From Euclidia mi (taxonomy: Eukaryota > Arthropoda > Insecta > Lepidoptera > Erebidae): a stretch of DNA of 64,000 nucleotides. This document shows positions 22,521 to 30,930 of this stretch, piece after piece. The stretch lies in NCBI GenBank assembly GCA_944739405.2, contig OX123199.2, forward strand, positions 2,841,898-2,905,897, in the 5' to 3' direction. The translations under genes were made by a program, and so were the position numbers. The first letter of the stretch is position 1. Each line of letters begins with the position of its first letter. The notes under the pieces were generated by a model. That model was not told the origin of the DNA. It was given only the letters and a program-made list of their open reading frames with translations, and did not search any database.

Positions 22521-23447
22521 ATGAGCAAAGCAGATGTGGTCAACGAAATTCATAAAAATGCAAGAGTGAACTTTTCACGGAGACATGTTATTATGAAAGA
22601 TATAGATGATTTATGGCAAGCGGATTTAATTGACATGCAATCAATTTCCAAAGAAAACAAAAGCTTTCGTTATATTCTCGCTGTTATTGATACATTTTCG
22701 AAATACGCATGGGCCTTTCCGTTGAAATGTAAGACCAAAGATGTTATAAGTCATACTTTCAAGATGTTGTTGAATAAAGGACGTGTGCCTAAAAATCTGC
22801 AAACGGATAATGGGACTGAATTTTATAACAATACATTTCAAAAACTTATGAAATCTTACAATATTAATCATTATTCAACATTTTCAACAAAAAAGGCTTC
22901 AATAGTTGAGAGATTTATCCGAACCCTGAAATCCAAATTGTATAAAGAATTTAGTTTAAAAGGAAACTATAAATGGATAGATAATACGCTTGATAATATT
23001 GTTTATAAATATAATCATACTCAACATCGAACAATTAATGAAATTCCTGCAAATGTAGATAATAAAAATAAAAAACGTATAATGGAAAGATATGCAAGTT
23101 TAGTAAAACACGTTAATATAAAAAGTAAGTTTAAAGTAGATGATTATGTGCGTATTAGTAAGTATAAGGGCACTTTTGAAAAAGGATATACACCCAACTG
23201 GTCAACAGAAATATTTAAAATTAAAAAAGTACAAAATACAGCTCCTGTCACGTATTTAATTGAAGATACAACTAAAGGTAGACCTATCTTAGGTGCATTT
23301 TATGCACAAGAACTTCAAAAAACGAAACATCCCAATGTATATCTAGTGGAGAAAGTTCTAAGACGTAAAGGAAATAAAGTTTTAGTGAAATGGTTGGGTT
23401 TGTCTTCTTCTGAGAATAGCTGGATTGATAAATCGAATAAATTGTAA
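22521..23447 (+). CDS. int: Retroviral-type DDE integrase with C-terminal chromodomain
   Basis: This 308-residue protein has the catalytic core QADLIDM (D35), QTDNGTEF (D96) and KKASIVERFIRT (E130), the DDE triad with the spacing seen in Polinton and Ty3-like integrases. The last 45 residues (VEKVLRRKGNKVLVKWLGLS then SWID) form a chromodomain, which in related elements steers insertion to modified histone tails. The frame is intact with ATG start. It would join the linear element to host DNA and produce the 6-bp duplication seen at the ends. It is separated by only three bases from an open frame for the PLA2 protein. Confidence 0.93.
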   Translation: MSKADVVNEIHKNARVNFSRRHVIMKDIDDLWQADLIDMQSISKENKSFRYILAVIDTFSKYAWAFPLKCKTKDVISHTFKMLLNKGRVPKNLQTDNGTEFYNNTFQKLMKSYNINHYSTFSTKKASIVERFIRTLKSKLYKEFSLKGNYKWIDNTLDNIVYKYNHTQHRTINEIPANVDNKNKKRIMERYASLVKHVNIKSKFKVDDYVRISKYKGTFEKGYTPNWSTEIFKIKKVQNTAPVTYLIEDTTKGRPILGAFYAQELQKTKHPNVYLVEKVLRRKGNKVLVKWLGLSSSENSWIDKSNKL

Positions 23448-23525
23448 CAAATGAATAAAAGGTACTTACTTAACTTTTACTATACTATTTATTATGTGTT
23501 CAATCAATTATTCGTCAGTCTTAGG

Positions 23526-24311
23526 ATGTGTATTGGAGACAGCAGTCTTCTCAATTGGTTAATAAATAATTTACCATTTGAGTTACACTTACCAGGCTAC
23601 AATTATTGTGGACCTGGCACCAAATTAATTAAACGGCTTAGACGTGGTGATAAAGGTATCAATAAATTAGACGAATATTGTAAAGAGCACGACATCGCTT
23701 ACCACAAGTCTTCGAACTTAGAGGATCGTCATAAGGCAGATTTAGTTTTGTTAAACATGGCAAAAGAGCGAGTAGTAGCCCCGGATGCCAGTCCGGGTGA
23801 AAAACTTGCAGCACGTTTAGTACACAATGCTATGTCAACAAAAATTAAAACTGGTTCTGGCCTAAAGAAATGTAGCAACAAGCGTTCTCGAAAATATGCA
23901 TATGGAAAAGGTTTAAAAAATAAATTAAAAAGTGTTATTACCAAAACGAAAAAACAAATTAAAAAATTAAAACCAAAATGCAAGAAAGTAGCTATAGAAT
24001 TAGCTATGGCTGCTGCTAGAGAATTAGCCAATAATTCATCCATTCAACTTACTCGTGTTATTCCTATACCGAGAACTGGTGGAGTGTTACCTTTGATTCC
24101 TATTTTTGCGGGATTATCTGCAGCTGGAGCGCTAGCAGGTGGTGCAGCTGGTATTGCTAAAACCATAAATGAATTCAAGATGGCTAAAAAGCAGTTAGCT
24201 GAGTCGAAAAGACATAATGAAAAAATGGAAGCTCTTTGCATAGGAAAAGGACTACACCTTAAGCCACATAAAGATGGACTTGAAATTTTCATACCAAAAG
24301 AAAAAAACTAA
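23526..24311 (+). CDS. PLA2-domain protein, likely minor virion component
   Basis: The frame opens at 23,451, but the second ATG (23,526) is a better start because it gives a compact N-terminus before GYNYCGPGTKLIKRL. That block is a PLA2-type calcium loop, and CKEHDIAYHK holds the His-Asp catalytic pair, as in the parvovirus-like PLA2 domains found in Polintons and adintoviruses. A lysine-rich middle follows, then the hydrophobic segment LIPIFAGLSAAGALAGGAAG and a helical C-terminus ending in GLEIFIPKEK. In viruses such domains help breach endosomal membranes; here that is inference. A pyrimidine tract and 'cgtcag' before 23,521 leave open a spliced upstream exon. Confidence 0.85.
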   Translation: MCIGDSSLLNWLINNLPFELHLPGYNYCGPGTKLIKRLRRGDKGINKLDEYCKEHDIAYHKSSNLEDRHKADLVLLNMAKERVVAPDASPGEKLAARLVHNAMSTKIKTGSGLKKCSNKRSRKYAYGKGLKNKLKSVITKTKKQIKKLKPKCKKVAIELAMAAARELANNSSIQLTRVIPIPRTGGVLPLIPIFAGLSAAGALAGGAAGIAKTINEFKMAKKQLAESKRHNEKMEALCIGKGLHLKPHKDGLEIFIPKEKN

Positions 24312-24394
24312 GATATCGGCTACCCAATCGAGCTTTAACTAATTTAGACATTTTAAAGTATGGAAGTAGTATTCCATATTTTAGAGGTGTCTTT

Positions 24395-24682
24395 ATGAGA
24401 GATGAGCTCCCTAAATACCCCTTCGAAAATGAATGTGGAGTTATTAATTTAGATAGTTCTAAAAACCCTGGATCTCATTGGGTAGCCTATGCAAAATTTA
24501 ATAATTATATTGAGTATTTTGATAGTTATGGAAATCTTAAACCGCCAAAAGAATTCATCAAATATATGGGTTCTAAAGTTAACTACAATTATAAAAACAT
24601 ACAACAAGACCATCCCTTTAATTGCGGGCATCTTTGTTTAAAATTCTTAAACAATTTTTGGTGTAGTAAAATAATAAAATAA
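24395..24682 (+). CDS. Adenovirus-type cysteine protease, 5' end missing
   Basis: This 95-residue frame contains the catalytic triad in order: GSHWVAYAK (His), YFDSYG (Asp) and FNCGHLCLKF (Cys), as in the C5/Ulp1-like maturation proteases of adenoviruses and Polintons. Plausible family sequence continues upstream in the same frame back to about 24,311, including LPNRALTNLDILK, but no ATG occurs before the stop at 24,281. Either the start is supplied by splicing, the gene has lost its 5' end, or a shorter protein starts at 24,395. It overlaps the end of the PLA2 gene in another frame. The role would be cleavage of capsid precursors. Confidence 0.8.
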   Translation: MRDELPKYPFENECGVINLDSSKNPGSHWVAYAKFNNYIEYFDSYGNLKPPKEFIKYMGSKVNYNYKNIQQDHPFNCGHLCLKFLNNFWCSKIIK

Positions 24683-24715
24683 ACATGATCTTTCATAACA
24701 GTCCAGTATATAAGC

Positions 24716-25129
24716 ATGTCTACTACGGTTACCATCTCTGGAAATAAATCAGAATTAATTTCATACTTTCAACCACCACTTAATTTGTCTGACCAATATG
24801 AATGCGGTTTACTACACTTTTCAGTATTGAATTCAAGACCAGATCTTCCTATTAAAACTGACAATCTGTCTGTGATTAAAATCGAATGTGATCTTGTGTA
24901 CGGTTCATACTGCAACGGATTACCAACACATTTTATTCATGAATTTGTATCTAATATTGCTCCACGTCATCGTTTCATAGAAATACCACAAAACGTCATT
25001 TACTTTCCAGTGAACAAAAATATAATTTCATCCATATCTGTTAAGATTGTTGATCAATTTGGGCACTGTATTAACTTTGGAGAAAAACATATTGAACTAC
25101 GTCTTCATTTAAGAAAAACAAAATGTTAG
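24716..25129 (+). CDS. Minor capsid (penton-like) candidate, short
   Basis: This 137-residue protein has an intact frame. The C-terminal half (IPQNVIYFPVNKNIISSISV, then KIVDQFGHCINF and IELRLHLRK) fits the conserved end of the Polinton single-jelly-roll minor capsid protein. The N-terminal half (ISGNKSELISYFQPPLNLSD, then YECGLLHFSVLNS) also fits, but the middle is shorter than I expect for the family, so an internal deletion is possible. The stop overlaps the start of the next ORF by 7 bases (25,123-25,129), pointing to coupled translation. Confidence 0.65.
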   Translation: MSTTVTISGNKSELISYFQPPLNLSDQYECGLLHFSVLNSRPDLPIKTDNLSVIKIECDLVYGSYCNGLPTHFIHEFVSNIAPRHRFIEIPQNVIYFPVNKNIISSISVKIVDQFGHCINFGEKHIELRLHLRKTKC

Positions 25130-25269
25130 TATACTATAAAGATACCCCAGTGAAAACAAAACGTCTTAGTTCTTCTACGATTGTTAAGGTGCAAAGACGT
25201 AAGAAAAATATTAAGAAATTGACTAAGTTGAATAAAGATTTTCTTAAAGCCCTAGGCTTTAAAGTATGA
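25123..25269 (+). CDS. 48-residue basic Maverick peptide
   Basis: ATG at 25,123 overlaps the stop of the minor-capsid gene, and the TGA at 25,267-25,269 overlaps the ATG of the major-capsid gene (ATGA). The peptide is strongly basic (KVQRRKKNIKKLTKLNKDF) and ends ALGFKV. Its fixed place between the two capsid genes and its charge suggest a DNA-condensing or capsid-bridging role, comparable to small core proteins of adenoviruses. That is inference from position and composition. I cannot show conservation without a search. Confidence 0.65.
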   Translation: MLVYYKDTPVKTKRLSSSTIVKVQRRKKNIKKLTKLNKDFLKALGFKV

Positions 25270-26471
25270 GTATACTACAAATTACTGAATTGCCGCATTT
25301 CGACACTTCGATCGAAAGTTATGAAGTCCATTCATATAATCCATACAACAACAGCTTTAGAGAAAACGATGAAATCAGAATCCCTATACATCAGCAAGAC
25401 ATATACGTGCTACCATCAGCCAGTTCCATTTACGTCGAAGGTCAAGCAAAGCTCTTCGGCAAAGATGGGAATCCGATCAAGAAAAACATTACGTTTACTA
25501 ACAACCCTGTTATGTCTTTGTTTCAAGACATCAGATACGAAATAAATGGTATTGAAATAGACCGTATAAAAAATTCTGGAATCACATCCACAATAAAATC
25601 ATACATTTCATTTAATGAAGCAGAAAATAAAGTTGCTGCCTTATGGGGTTGGAACTTAGCAGGATTCCAAAGTGATGGACATTTTAGTGCTGTAATACCA
25701 TTAAATAAGGTTTTAGGGTTTGCAGAAGATTACAATAAAATTGTGATAAATTGTAAACACGAACTTATTTTGAGCAGAAGTAACTCTAACTTAAACAGTG
25801 TTACTCTTACTGATGATGTTGTTCATTTTCAAATAGATATAGAAAGAGTTCAGTGGAGGGTGCCACACATAAAAGTGTCAGATCGAGAACGACTAACACT
25901 TTTAAAGCATTTAGAAAGAGATAAACCTATTCAGATGGCTTTTAGACATTGGGATTTATATGAATATCCTTTACTCCCTAAAACCACAAAGCATTCTTGG
26001 TCAGTTAAGACTGCTTCACAATTGGAAAAGCCCAGATATGTTATTTTTTGCTTGCAAACTGATAGGAGAAATAATAAAACTAAGGACAGTTCACTATTTG
26101 ATCATTGTGATGTGACCAACGTAACGCTCTTTTTGAATTCGCAATATTATCCCTATGAACCTTTGAGTTTAAAGTTTTCTGACAACAAGTACAGTATATT
26201 ATATGAAATGTATGTGAAATTTCGTCAGTCGTATTACAACAGTCCTATAGACCCGTTGCTAGATATAAAAGATTTTAAAGAAAAGTCCCCCTTGTTTATC
26301 ATTGATTGCTCAAGACAAAACGATAGTCTAAAAACAGGTCCAGTGGACGTACGGCTGGAAATTGAATGTTCCAAGCCAATACCAGATAAGACAACTGCGT
26401 ATTGTTTGATTATAAACGACCGACTTGTGGAATACAAACCTCTTAGCAACATTGTGCGCAGGTTATCATGA
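25266..26471 (+). CDS. Double-jelly-roll major capsid protein
   Basis: This 401-residue protein has an intact frame. It is rich in beta-type sequence, with two halves as expected of double-jelly-roll capsids. Recognisable Polinton capsid blocks include SIYVEGQAKLFGKDG, FQDIRYEINGIEIDRI, ERVQWRVPHIKVSDRERL, FRHWDLYEYPLLP, and FLNSQYYPYEPLSL followed by YEMYVKFRQSYY. It would trimerise into the icosahedral shell. The start overlaps the preceding basic ORF by ATGA and its stop overlaps the next start by ATGA. No lesion is visible, so the structural core of this copy may still be expressible. Confidence 0.92.
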   Translation: MSILQITELPHFDTSIESYEVHSYNPYNNSFRENDEIRIPIHQQDIYVLPSASSIYVEGQAKLFGKDGNPIKKNITFTNNPVMSLFQDIRYEINGIEIDRIKNSGITSTIKSYISFNEAENKVAALWGWNLAGFQSDGHFSAVIPLNKVLGFAEDYNKIVINCKHELILSRSNSNLNSVTLTDDVVHFQIDIERVQWRVPHIKVSDRERLTLLKHLERDKPIQMAFRHWDLYEYPLLPKTTKHSWSVKTASQLEKPRYVIFCLQTDRRNNKTKDSSLFDHCDVTNVTLFLNSQYYPYEPLSLKFSDNKYSILYEMYVKFRQSYYNSPIDPLLDIKDFKEKSPLFIIDCSRQNDSLKTGPVDVRLEIECSKPIPDKTTAYCLIINDRLVEYKPLSNIVRRLS

Positions 26472-26962
26472 TTGCTGTTGTTGATATTCAAGGCTTTAAA
26501 ACAGAAAGAAATGAATTTATATTAAAAGAAATAGCTGTATTGTATAACAAAAAAATAGAAGTGCTTTTGATTAAGCCACCATTTCCATTTAAAAATTTAA
26601 CGGAACCAGAAAAGAAGCAAGTTAGTTGGATTGAACGTAATAGAAAGATATACTGGAATGAAGGATTTGTGCCCTATTCTAACTATCAGACTTTAGTTAT
26701 AGATATTTTAAGAGATAAGTTTGTCTACATCAAAGGTTCAGAAAAAGTTTTATGGTTAAAGCATATTTTAGAAAATAGTAATAATAATAATAATAATATA
26801 TTTAATTTAGAAGATAAAGGTTGTCCTAGTTTAATAAGTTTGTACAATCAATATAAATATTCTCGAGATTTGTATAACTGTATTTATCATGACTCTGTAT
26901 GTGCTTTAAAGAATGTCTTGTGTTTAAATAAATGGTGCTTAGATAATAACATTTTAAAATGA
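26468..26962 (+). CDS. Conserved Maverick ORF, function unknown
   Basis: This 164-residue protein starts MIAVVDIQGFKTERNEFILK, followed by IKPPFPFKNL, EKKQVSWIERN, IYWNEGFVPYS and a later GCPSL block. The same layout occurs in proteins carried by many arthropod Mavericks. The first strand (VVDIQG) and the alternating beta/alpha pattern recall an RNase H-like nuclease fold, but I see no full set of acidic catalytic residues. A run of asparagines (NNNNNN at about residues 117-122) is an AAT-repeat expansion. Translation is probably coupled to the major capsid gene (ATGA overlap). Confidence 0.65.
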   Translation: MIAVVDIQGFKTERNEFILKEIAVLYNKKIEVLLIKPPFPFKNLTEPEKKQVSWIERNRKIYWNEGFVPYSNYQTLVIDILRDKFVYIKGSEKVLWLKHILENSNNNNNNIFNLEDKGCPSLISLYNQYKYSRDLYNCIYHDSVCALKNVLCLNKWCLDNNILK

Positions 26963-27148
26963 GTATAATCTTGTTTAATTTCTATGATCTATTTTTCTAT
27001 CCCCTCCTAATTGCTATCCTGCTGTATAATTATATTAATCGTTGACAACAGATGGGCGATCTCATTATACGTTCATTAATGTCTGTATATAGAACTAGCA
27101 AGTGAATGAAATAGAAAGTGAATGAACTAGAAAGTGAGTATCAAACAT

Positions 27149-27472
27149 ATGCCCAATATGTTACAAAATGAATACAAACCTCGATATGACATGTATAACA
27201 CGTATAAAATGCGTGAATTCTCATTTAATTATTACTGGGGGACGATTAATTCAAAGAAACGGTTAGTGATGGAAATGGCTGACGCAGGATTCTTTTATTA
27301 TGGAAATAGGATAAATGATAAAGCGGCATGTTTCTCATGTGGGGGGGTTATAGAAGATTGGGAGATTTATGACGATCCTTGGATGCAACATGCCATACTT
27401 TATCCTCAATGTTTTTATTTGAACGCCGTGAAAGGAAGAGATTTTGTAATGAATATGGGTTTACTTAATTAA
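27149..27472 (+). CDS. Single-BIR (IAP-type) protein carried by the Maverick
   Basis: From the first ATG (27,149) the protein has 107 residues. Residues 23-101 form a complete BIR domain: MREFSFNYYW, then MADAGFFYYGNRIND, CFSCGGVIEDWEIYDDPW, and HAILYPQC. The zinc ligands C61, C64, H81 and C88 fit the canonical C-x2-C-x16-H-x6-C exactly, and the Gly in GG after the second Cys is kept. There is no RING or second BIR. BIR proteins bind caspases or IAP antagonists in insects and their viruses. As the last gene before the right repeat it looks like captured host or viral cargo that delays apoptosis of the host cell; that role is inference. Three GAATGAA-type repeats precede the start. Confidence 0.88.
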   Translation: MPNMLQNEYKPRYDMYNTYKMREFSFNYYWGTINSKKRLVMEMADAGFFYYGNRINDKAACFSCGGVIEDWEIYDDPWMQHAILYPQCFYLNAVKGRDFVMNMGLLN

Positions 27473-27482
27473 TATCTGTATA

Positions 27483-27662
27483 TGTTATCAAATACTTAGA
27501 ACTAGATACATTATAAGATGTTCATTCAGTACGTATTAAAGAATATATTATATGAGTAGTAAAATAAGTAAATTATGTTGCTGTGAATGTATAGAATGAA
27601 ATTAATTGTAAAAATGGGGGATCCTGGATCTTTTGATCCAGGTCCCCCATTTTTACACTACT
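27483..27662. repeat. Right terminal inverted repeat with terminal hairpin
   Basis: This is the reverse complement of the left repeat, about 30 bp shorter. It ends ...CCATTTTTACACTACT and contains the same palindrome (27,607-27,657), here with the extra base in the opposite arm. The right repeat starts about ten bases after the BIR stop codon. Confidence 0.9.
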
Positions 27663-27668
27663 GTGATC
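27663..27668. repeat. Target-site duplication, right copy (GTGATC)
   Basis: This is an exact copy of 12,709-12,714, confirming the element boundary and integrase-type insertion. Confidence 0.9.
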
Positions 27669-29224
27669 TATAATTGTATTGGCATCCTGTGTAGACTTTG
27701 TGTCCATTGATATATATGTATTCCTTGTGTGAGGTTGTCTTTATAATTCAAAGAGAATACCTAGTTTGGCTAAAATTCAGAATAGGTATTCTCTATTGAA
27801 ATTTGGCCTCTACTGTGGGCCTCTCTAGAGGCCAATTTTTACCTGTGTACCTCTACATAGGCATTGCCTAGCAAATAAATTCATTCATTCAGTATAAAAA
27901 GTTTTCTTCCAGTAAATTTATCAGGAACTGTACCTTATTACTGTATGGTATTATCTTATCTGTTCCTTTTGTAAAGTTAGCAGACTATAATTATGAGAGT
28001 CACGTTACTTTACTTTATAACCGGCTGTATTGTAAGTAAAGAAAGAAAGAAAATAATGTTTATTTCGACATAACTACAACATACATACATACATACATAC
28101 ATAGACTCACGCCTGTTTCCCCGAAGGGGTAGGCAGAGGCATATTAAACGCCCACTTTTCGCCAGTGTTATAATAATAAAATAAAAATAGTGTACATTGT
28201 TGTAAGTCGATTATAAATAGTGACTGTGGGGACTGTCGTCTGGTCTTTCTCACGGTACTTTGTCCTTGTAACCTTGACGTGGCATTTGATGTTTGTTTAA
28301 TAAATCAATCAATTTCTGTTGACGTAAGCGGCACTATGTAATAAATGGAATCTAGATTGATTTCATTTTTGCCCTCAGTCAAGAACCGGAACCGCAACTT
28401 TTTGAAGCATGGCAGTGATCTGATTTAAATGGCACATCAACCGGTCACCCATCCAAATAGATCAGCGCAAAGTGCAACTTTCCGATCTATTACGAATGTC
28501 AATTCAAGTCACGCTTTCAGCGCTAAGAATTGAAAAATGCACTGCGTATAAATAGCAAAAACGGCGGTGAGCATATTAATAGGTATAAGGAGGCGCTACA
28601 CTGTCTGAACATACAGTCAACTAGAAAAGTTTAAGTTTAATTTTTATTTTTATTCAAAAAGAGCAGTCCAGCAGTGGACGTCTTTTAGCTGTTATGATGA
28701 CTATATAAATGGTACGTACACATTTGCCATCATTGTTTTTACTCAACAAGCCCACTTGCTTGTTCATCTCAAAATCTTTGTTACAAGTCGTGGTTTATTA
28801 CTTAATATTCCTCAATGATCATTATTTTCTTAAAGATGCCCGTAAGTACGCCTGCACATTTTATTTTAATTGAGGGGTTTCTGCCTGACCCCGTGGGAAT
28901 TTCGGCCAATCCCTTTTGGGTGTACGGTCTCCAAGGAACATAGATGTAAAATTTCAGCTTTTTTCGCCCGATAGTGTCCGCGTTGCGTTGTCTGTCATTC
29001 AGTCATTAACGTTAGAATTTTAAATACACCGAATTCAAAATAATATATATTTTTTATACTGTCTTAAAGAAGTAGGAAATATTTACTATATACAATTAAT
29101 TCGTAGGGAATATTTACTTTGACTAAAAACCCTTCAAGATGTTGAGAAAATAAATTGTGTGGAGACGATATTACCATGCAAAATCATGTTACTTAACCCT
29201 CCATAAGAATTTAAGCTTCCCGTG
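27669..29224. other. Flanking repeats right of the Maverick
   Basis: The segment 27,740-27,895 has inverted pieces (gagaatacct/aggtattctc and ggcctctctagaggcc) and ends 'aataaattcattcattcag', like a LINE 3' end. A reverse SINE tail with (ACAT)n and 'cccgaaggggtaggcagagg' sits at 28,080-28,145. At 28,540-28,560 'cgtataaatagc' could be a TATA box, but no gene follows. Nothing else is recognised. Confidence 0.4.
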
Positions 29225-29302
29225 ACCAGAATGAGAATAAGCATTGCCATACAACGTGGCAATGCTGCCAGTCTTCTGGGCACGCTGCGATTGACAGCGT
29301 TA
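29225..29302 (+). pseudogene. Scrap of the 10-kb reverse-transcriptase family
   Basis: The plus strand encodes RISIAIQRGNAASLLGTL, matching the C-terminal end of the element at 9,995-11,860 in opposite orientation. Only about 25 codons remain. The 360 bases after it are AT-rich and unassigned. Confidence 0.5.
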
Positions 29303-29666
29303 CGGAAGAATGTATAGCATATAATATAAGTTTTCTCTTCTGTTCTTTTTTTTTTCATAATCATATATTAATTTTGGGTTTACTTTTTATCTGCAATATT
29401 TAATTAGTTTTTATCTTAATCACATTATAACGATGAATGAATATAAATAAATTGTCACTTAAATAGAACTTAAATAGGTTTCTGTAGCCGATTGTACCAA
29501 ACGATCCTACTTAATATGTAGCTAGACGACCCGTGCTGCTCCACAGCATATTTTAATATTATAAAAACGCTCTTACATATAGGTATGATGAGTACATTGT
29601 AGCCTTATCTAATAAGTAAAAAGATGATTTTCTTACAAAAATATATATATCACAAAACTTCTTTTC

Positions 29667-30359
29667 TCATGACATTTGCTTTGCGTTGCACCTTAGGTAT
29701 CGTAAAATTTCAACCTTGGCATTACTGAATGGTTTACCGCGCAATAGGGATATATATAATATGTATAACTGAACATTGACGAAAGAAAGTTCTTCAATAT
29801 AATTGTGCTGCCCTGCCATTCTTTCCATTAGGACACTGTAATGTCCTTCGTCCAGGTGCCCAGAAAATAGCAAGTTATGAACAATTTCGCCAGTACCATA
29901 GTCAGTAATCGTATTACTGTTTTCCAGGTGAACTCTGAATTGAAACTCGGGATATAGCTCACTTACACTCTGAAGTTCAGCATGCCCTGCGTACTGTCCA
30001 TTGGCACCCATCACACGTTTGTAATCTGTTGCATTTGTAATGGTCTGGCCATATGCTTCGGTGAAGTTACTACATACATCCCACTTATTGACAATGTTAT
30101 CAACAGTGGCCAAACGAATTTCATAATGTTTATTCTCACTTCCATATAAACAATAAGAAATTGCGCGGAATAAGCACTTACCGTCACGAAGAATGGAAAT
30201 CAATTGAAAATTGTTGATGGTAGAATTAATCAAACCTGAACCCGTTTCCACCCGTATTTTTTTAGCTGTAGGAGGACCATCCGGTACCAAATCTCCAACA
30301 GGGCTGTCATTGACCAAAATTCTTTCTTCAAGCTTTCTCTGAGCATTTTTCAATTTCAT
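29667..30359 (-). CDS. OTU-domain cysteine protease
   Basis: Starting at the first ATG on the minus strand (30,359), the ORF encodes 230 residues. LISILRDGKCLFRAISYCLY carries the OTU nucleophile Cys in D-G-x-C, AGHAELQSVSELYP is the middle block, and SGHLDEGHYSVLME holds the catalytic His with the usual following Y-S. The N-terminal 65 residues are charged and probably disordered. The ORF is intact, but neighbours are all repeats and no promoter or intron is seen. It is therefore probably a transposon-derived deubiquitinase rather than a host gene. It lies 2 kb right of the Maverick; I have no evidence that it belongs to it. Confidence 0.7.
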   Translation of the reverse strand: MKLKNAQRKLEERILVNDSPVGDLVPDGPPTAKKIRVETGSGLINSTINNFQLISILRDGKCLFRAISYCLYGSENKHYEIRLATVDNIVNKWDVCSNFTEAYGQTITNATDYKRVMGANGQYAGHAELQSVSELYPEFQFRVHLENSNTITDYGTGEIVHNLLFSGHLDEGHYSVLMERMAGQHNYIEELSFVNVQLYILYISLLRGKPFSNAKVEILRYLRCNAKQMS

Positions 30360-30689
30360 TATAATTGAAAACACAACTACACACAAAAAATACGTTATTA
30401 AATCAGAAACTAAAGTAACTAACTTACGCTAACTTCACTTTTTTCTTTATCTGTCCATATTTTATTATCAAAATTAAAAATATAGGTAAATAACTTTTTT
30501 TTATAAGTAAGAAAATAGGTTTTATTTCTGTTATCCAGTTAAATATTTCTGTGAGAAGCACGATTTATTTTGTTTTGTGTATGGGTGTGATTAATCCATC
30601 ATAATTTAGAAATGTACTAATGACGTTTAAAGTTTTGGTCAATATTGTACTTTTGGTAGGAATGGTAGCTTTGGTAGCAATCGTAAGTA

Positions 30690-30930
30690 ACATTGCTACC
30701 AATACTACAATATATGCCAAAATACCATTTCTACCAAAACTACTATTCCTACCGAAAATACTATTCCTATCAAAACTACTATTTGTACCAAAATTACTAT
30801 TCGTACTAACACTATCATATCTACCATTTTTGTAAATTACCATTTCTACCAAAACCGCCGGTGCTGTCATAAGTACCTACCTTTTCTGTCAAAGCTACTA
30901 TTCTTACCAAAGCTACAATTTCTACCATAA
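30690..30930. repeat. 18-bp minisatellite
   Basis: Imperfect tandem units of 'aaaactactattcctacc' (18 bp) run through the interval. On the minus strand they translate as degenerate N-S-x-F-G-R repeats, but the ORF there has no other support. The flanks (30,390-30,690) are AT-rich and unassigned. Confidence 0.6.

Larger units (their letters stand above)
12715..27662 (+). mobile_element. Maverick/Polinton DNA transposon, nearly complete
   Basis: This 14,948-bp element has terminal inverted repeats starting AGTAGTGTAAAAATGG, a perfect 6-bp target duplication, and the diagnostic gene set: protein-primed family B polymerase, retroviral-type integrase, FtsK/HerA-like packaging ATPase, adenovirus-type protease, and major and minor capsid candidates. 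Genes after 15 kb run on the plus strand with short spacers, and base composition is markedly A+T-rich compared with the flanks. It replicates by self-synthesis with a protein primer in the accepted model, and the capsid genes imply a virus-like stage. Defects in this copy are a frame break in the polymerase, one in-frame stop in a conserved ORF, a protease without an ATG and two SINE insertions. It is therefore probably non-autonomous now, though recently active. Confidence 0.95.

Noticed and set aside
28540..28680. Possible host promoter with TATAAATA near 28,546
   Set aside because: No coding exon or splice site with a recognisable product follows, so it may be chance in AT-rich DNA.
29667..30359. 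OTU gene as an extra Maverick gene
   Set aside because: It lies 2 kb outside the target-site duplication and in a different sequence context, so membership is not supported.
30565..30870. 101-residue minus-strand ORF with N-S-x-F-G repeats
   Set aside because: It is a translation of the 18-bp minisatellite and has no flanking gene structure.
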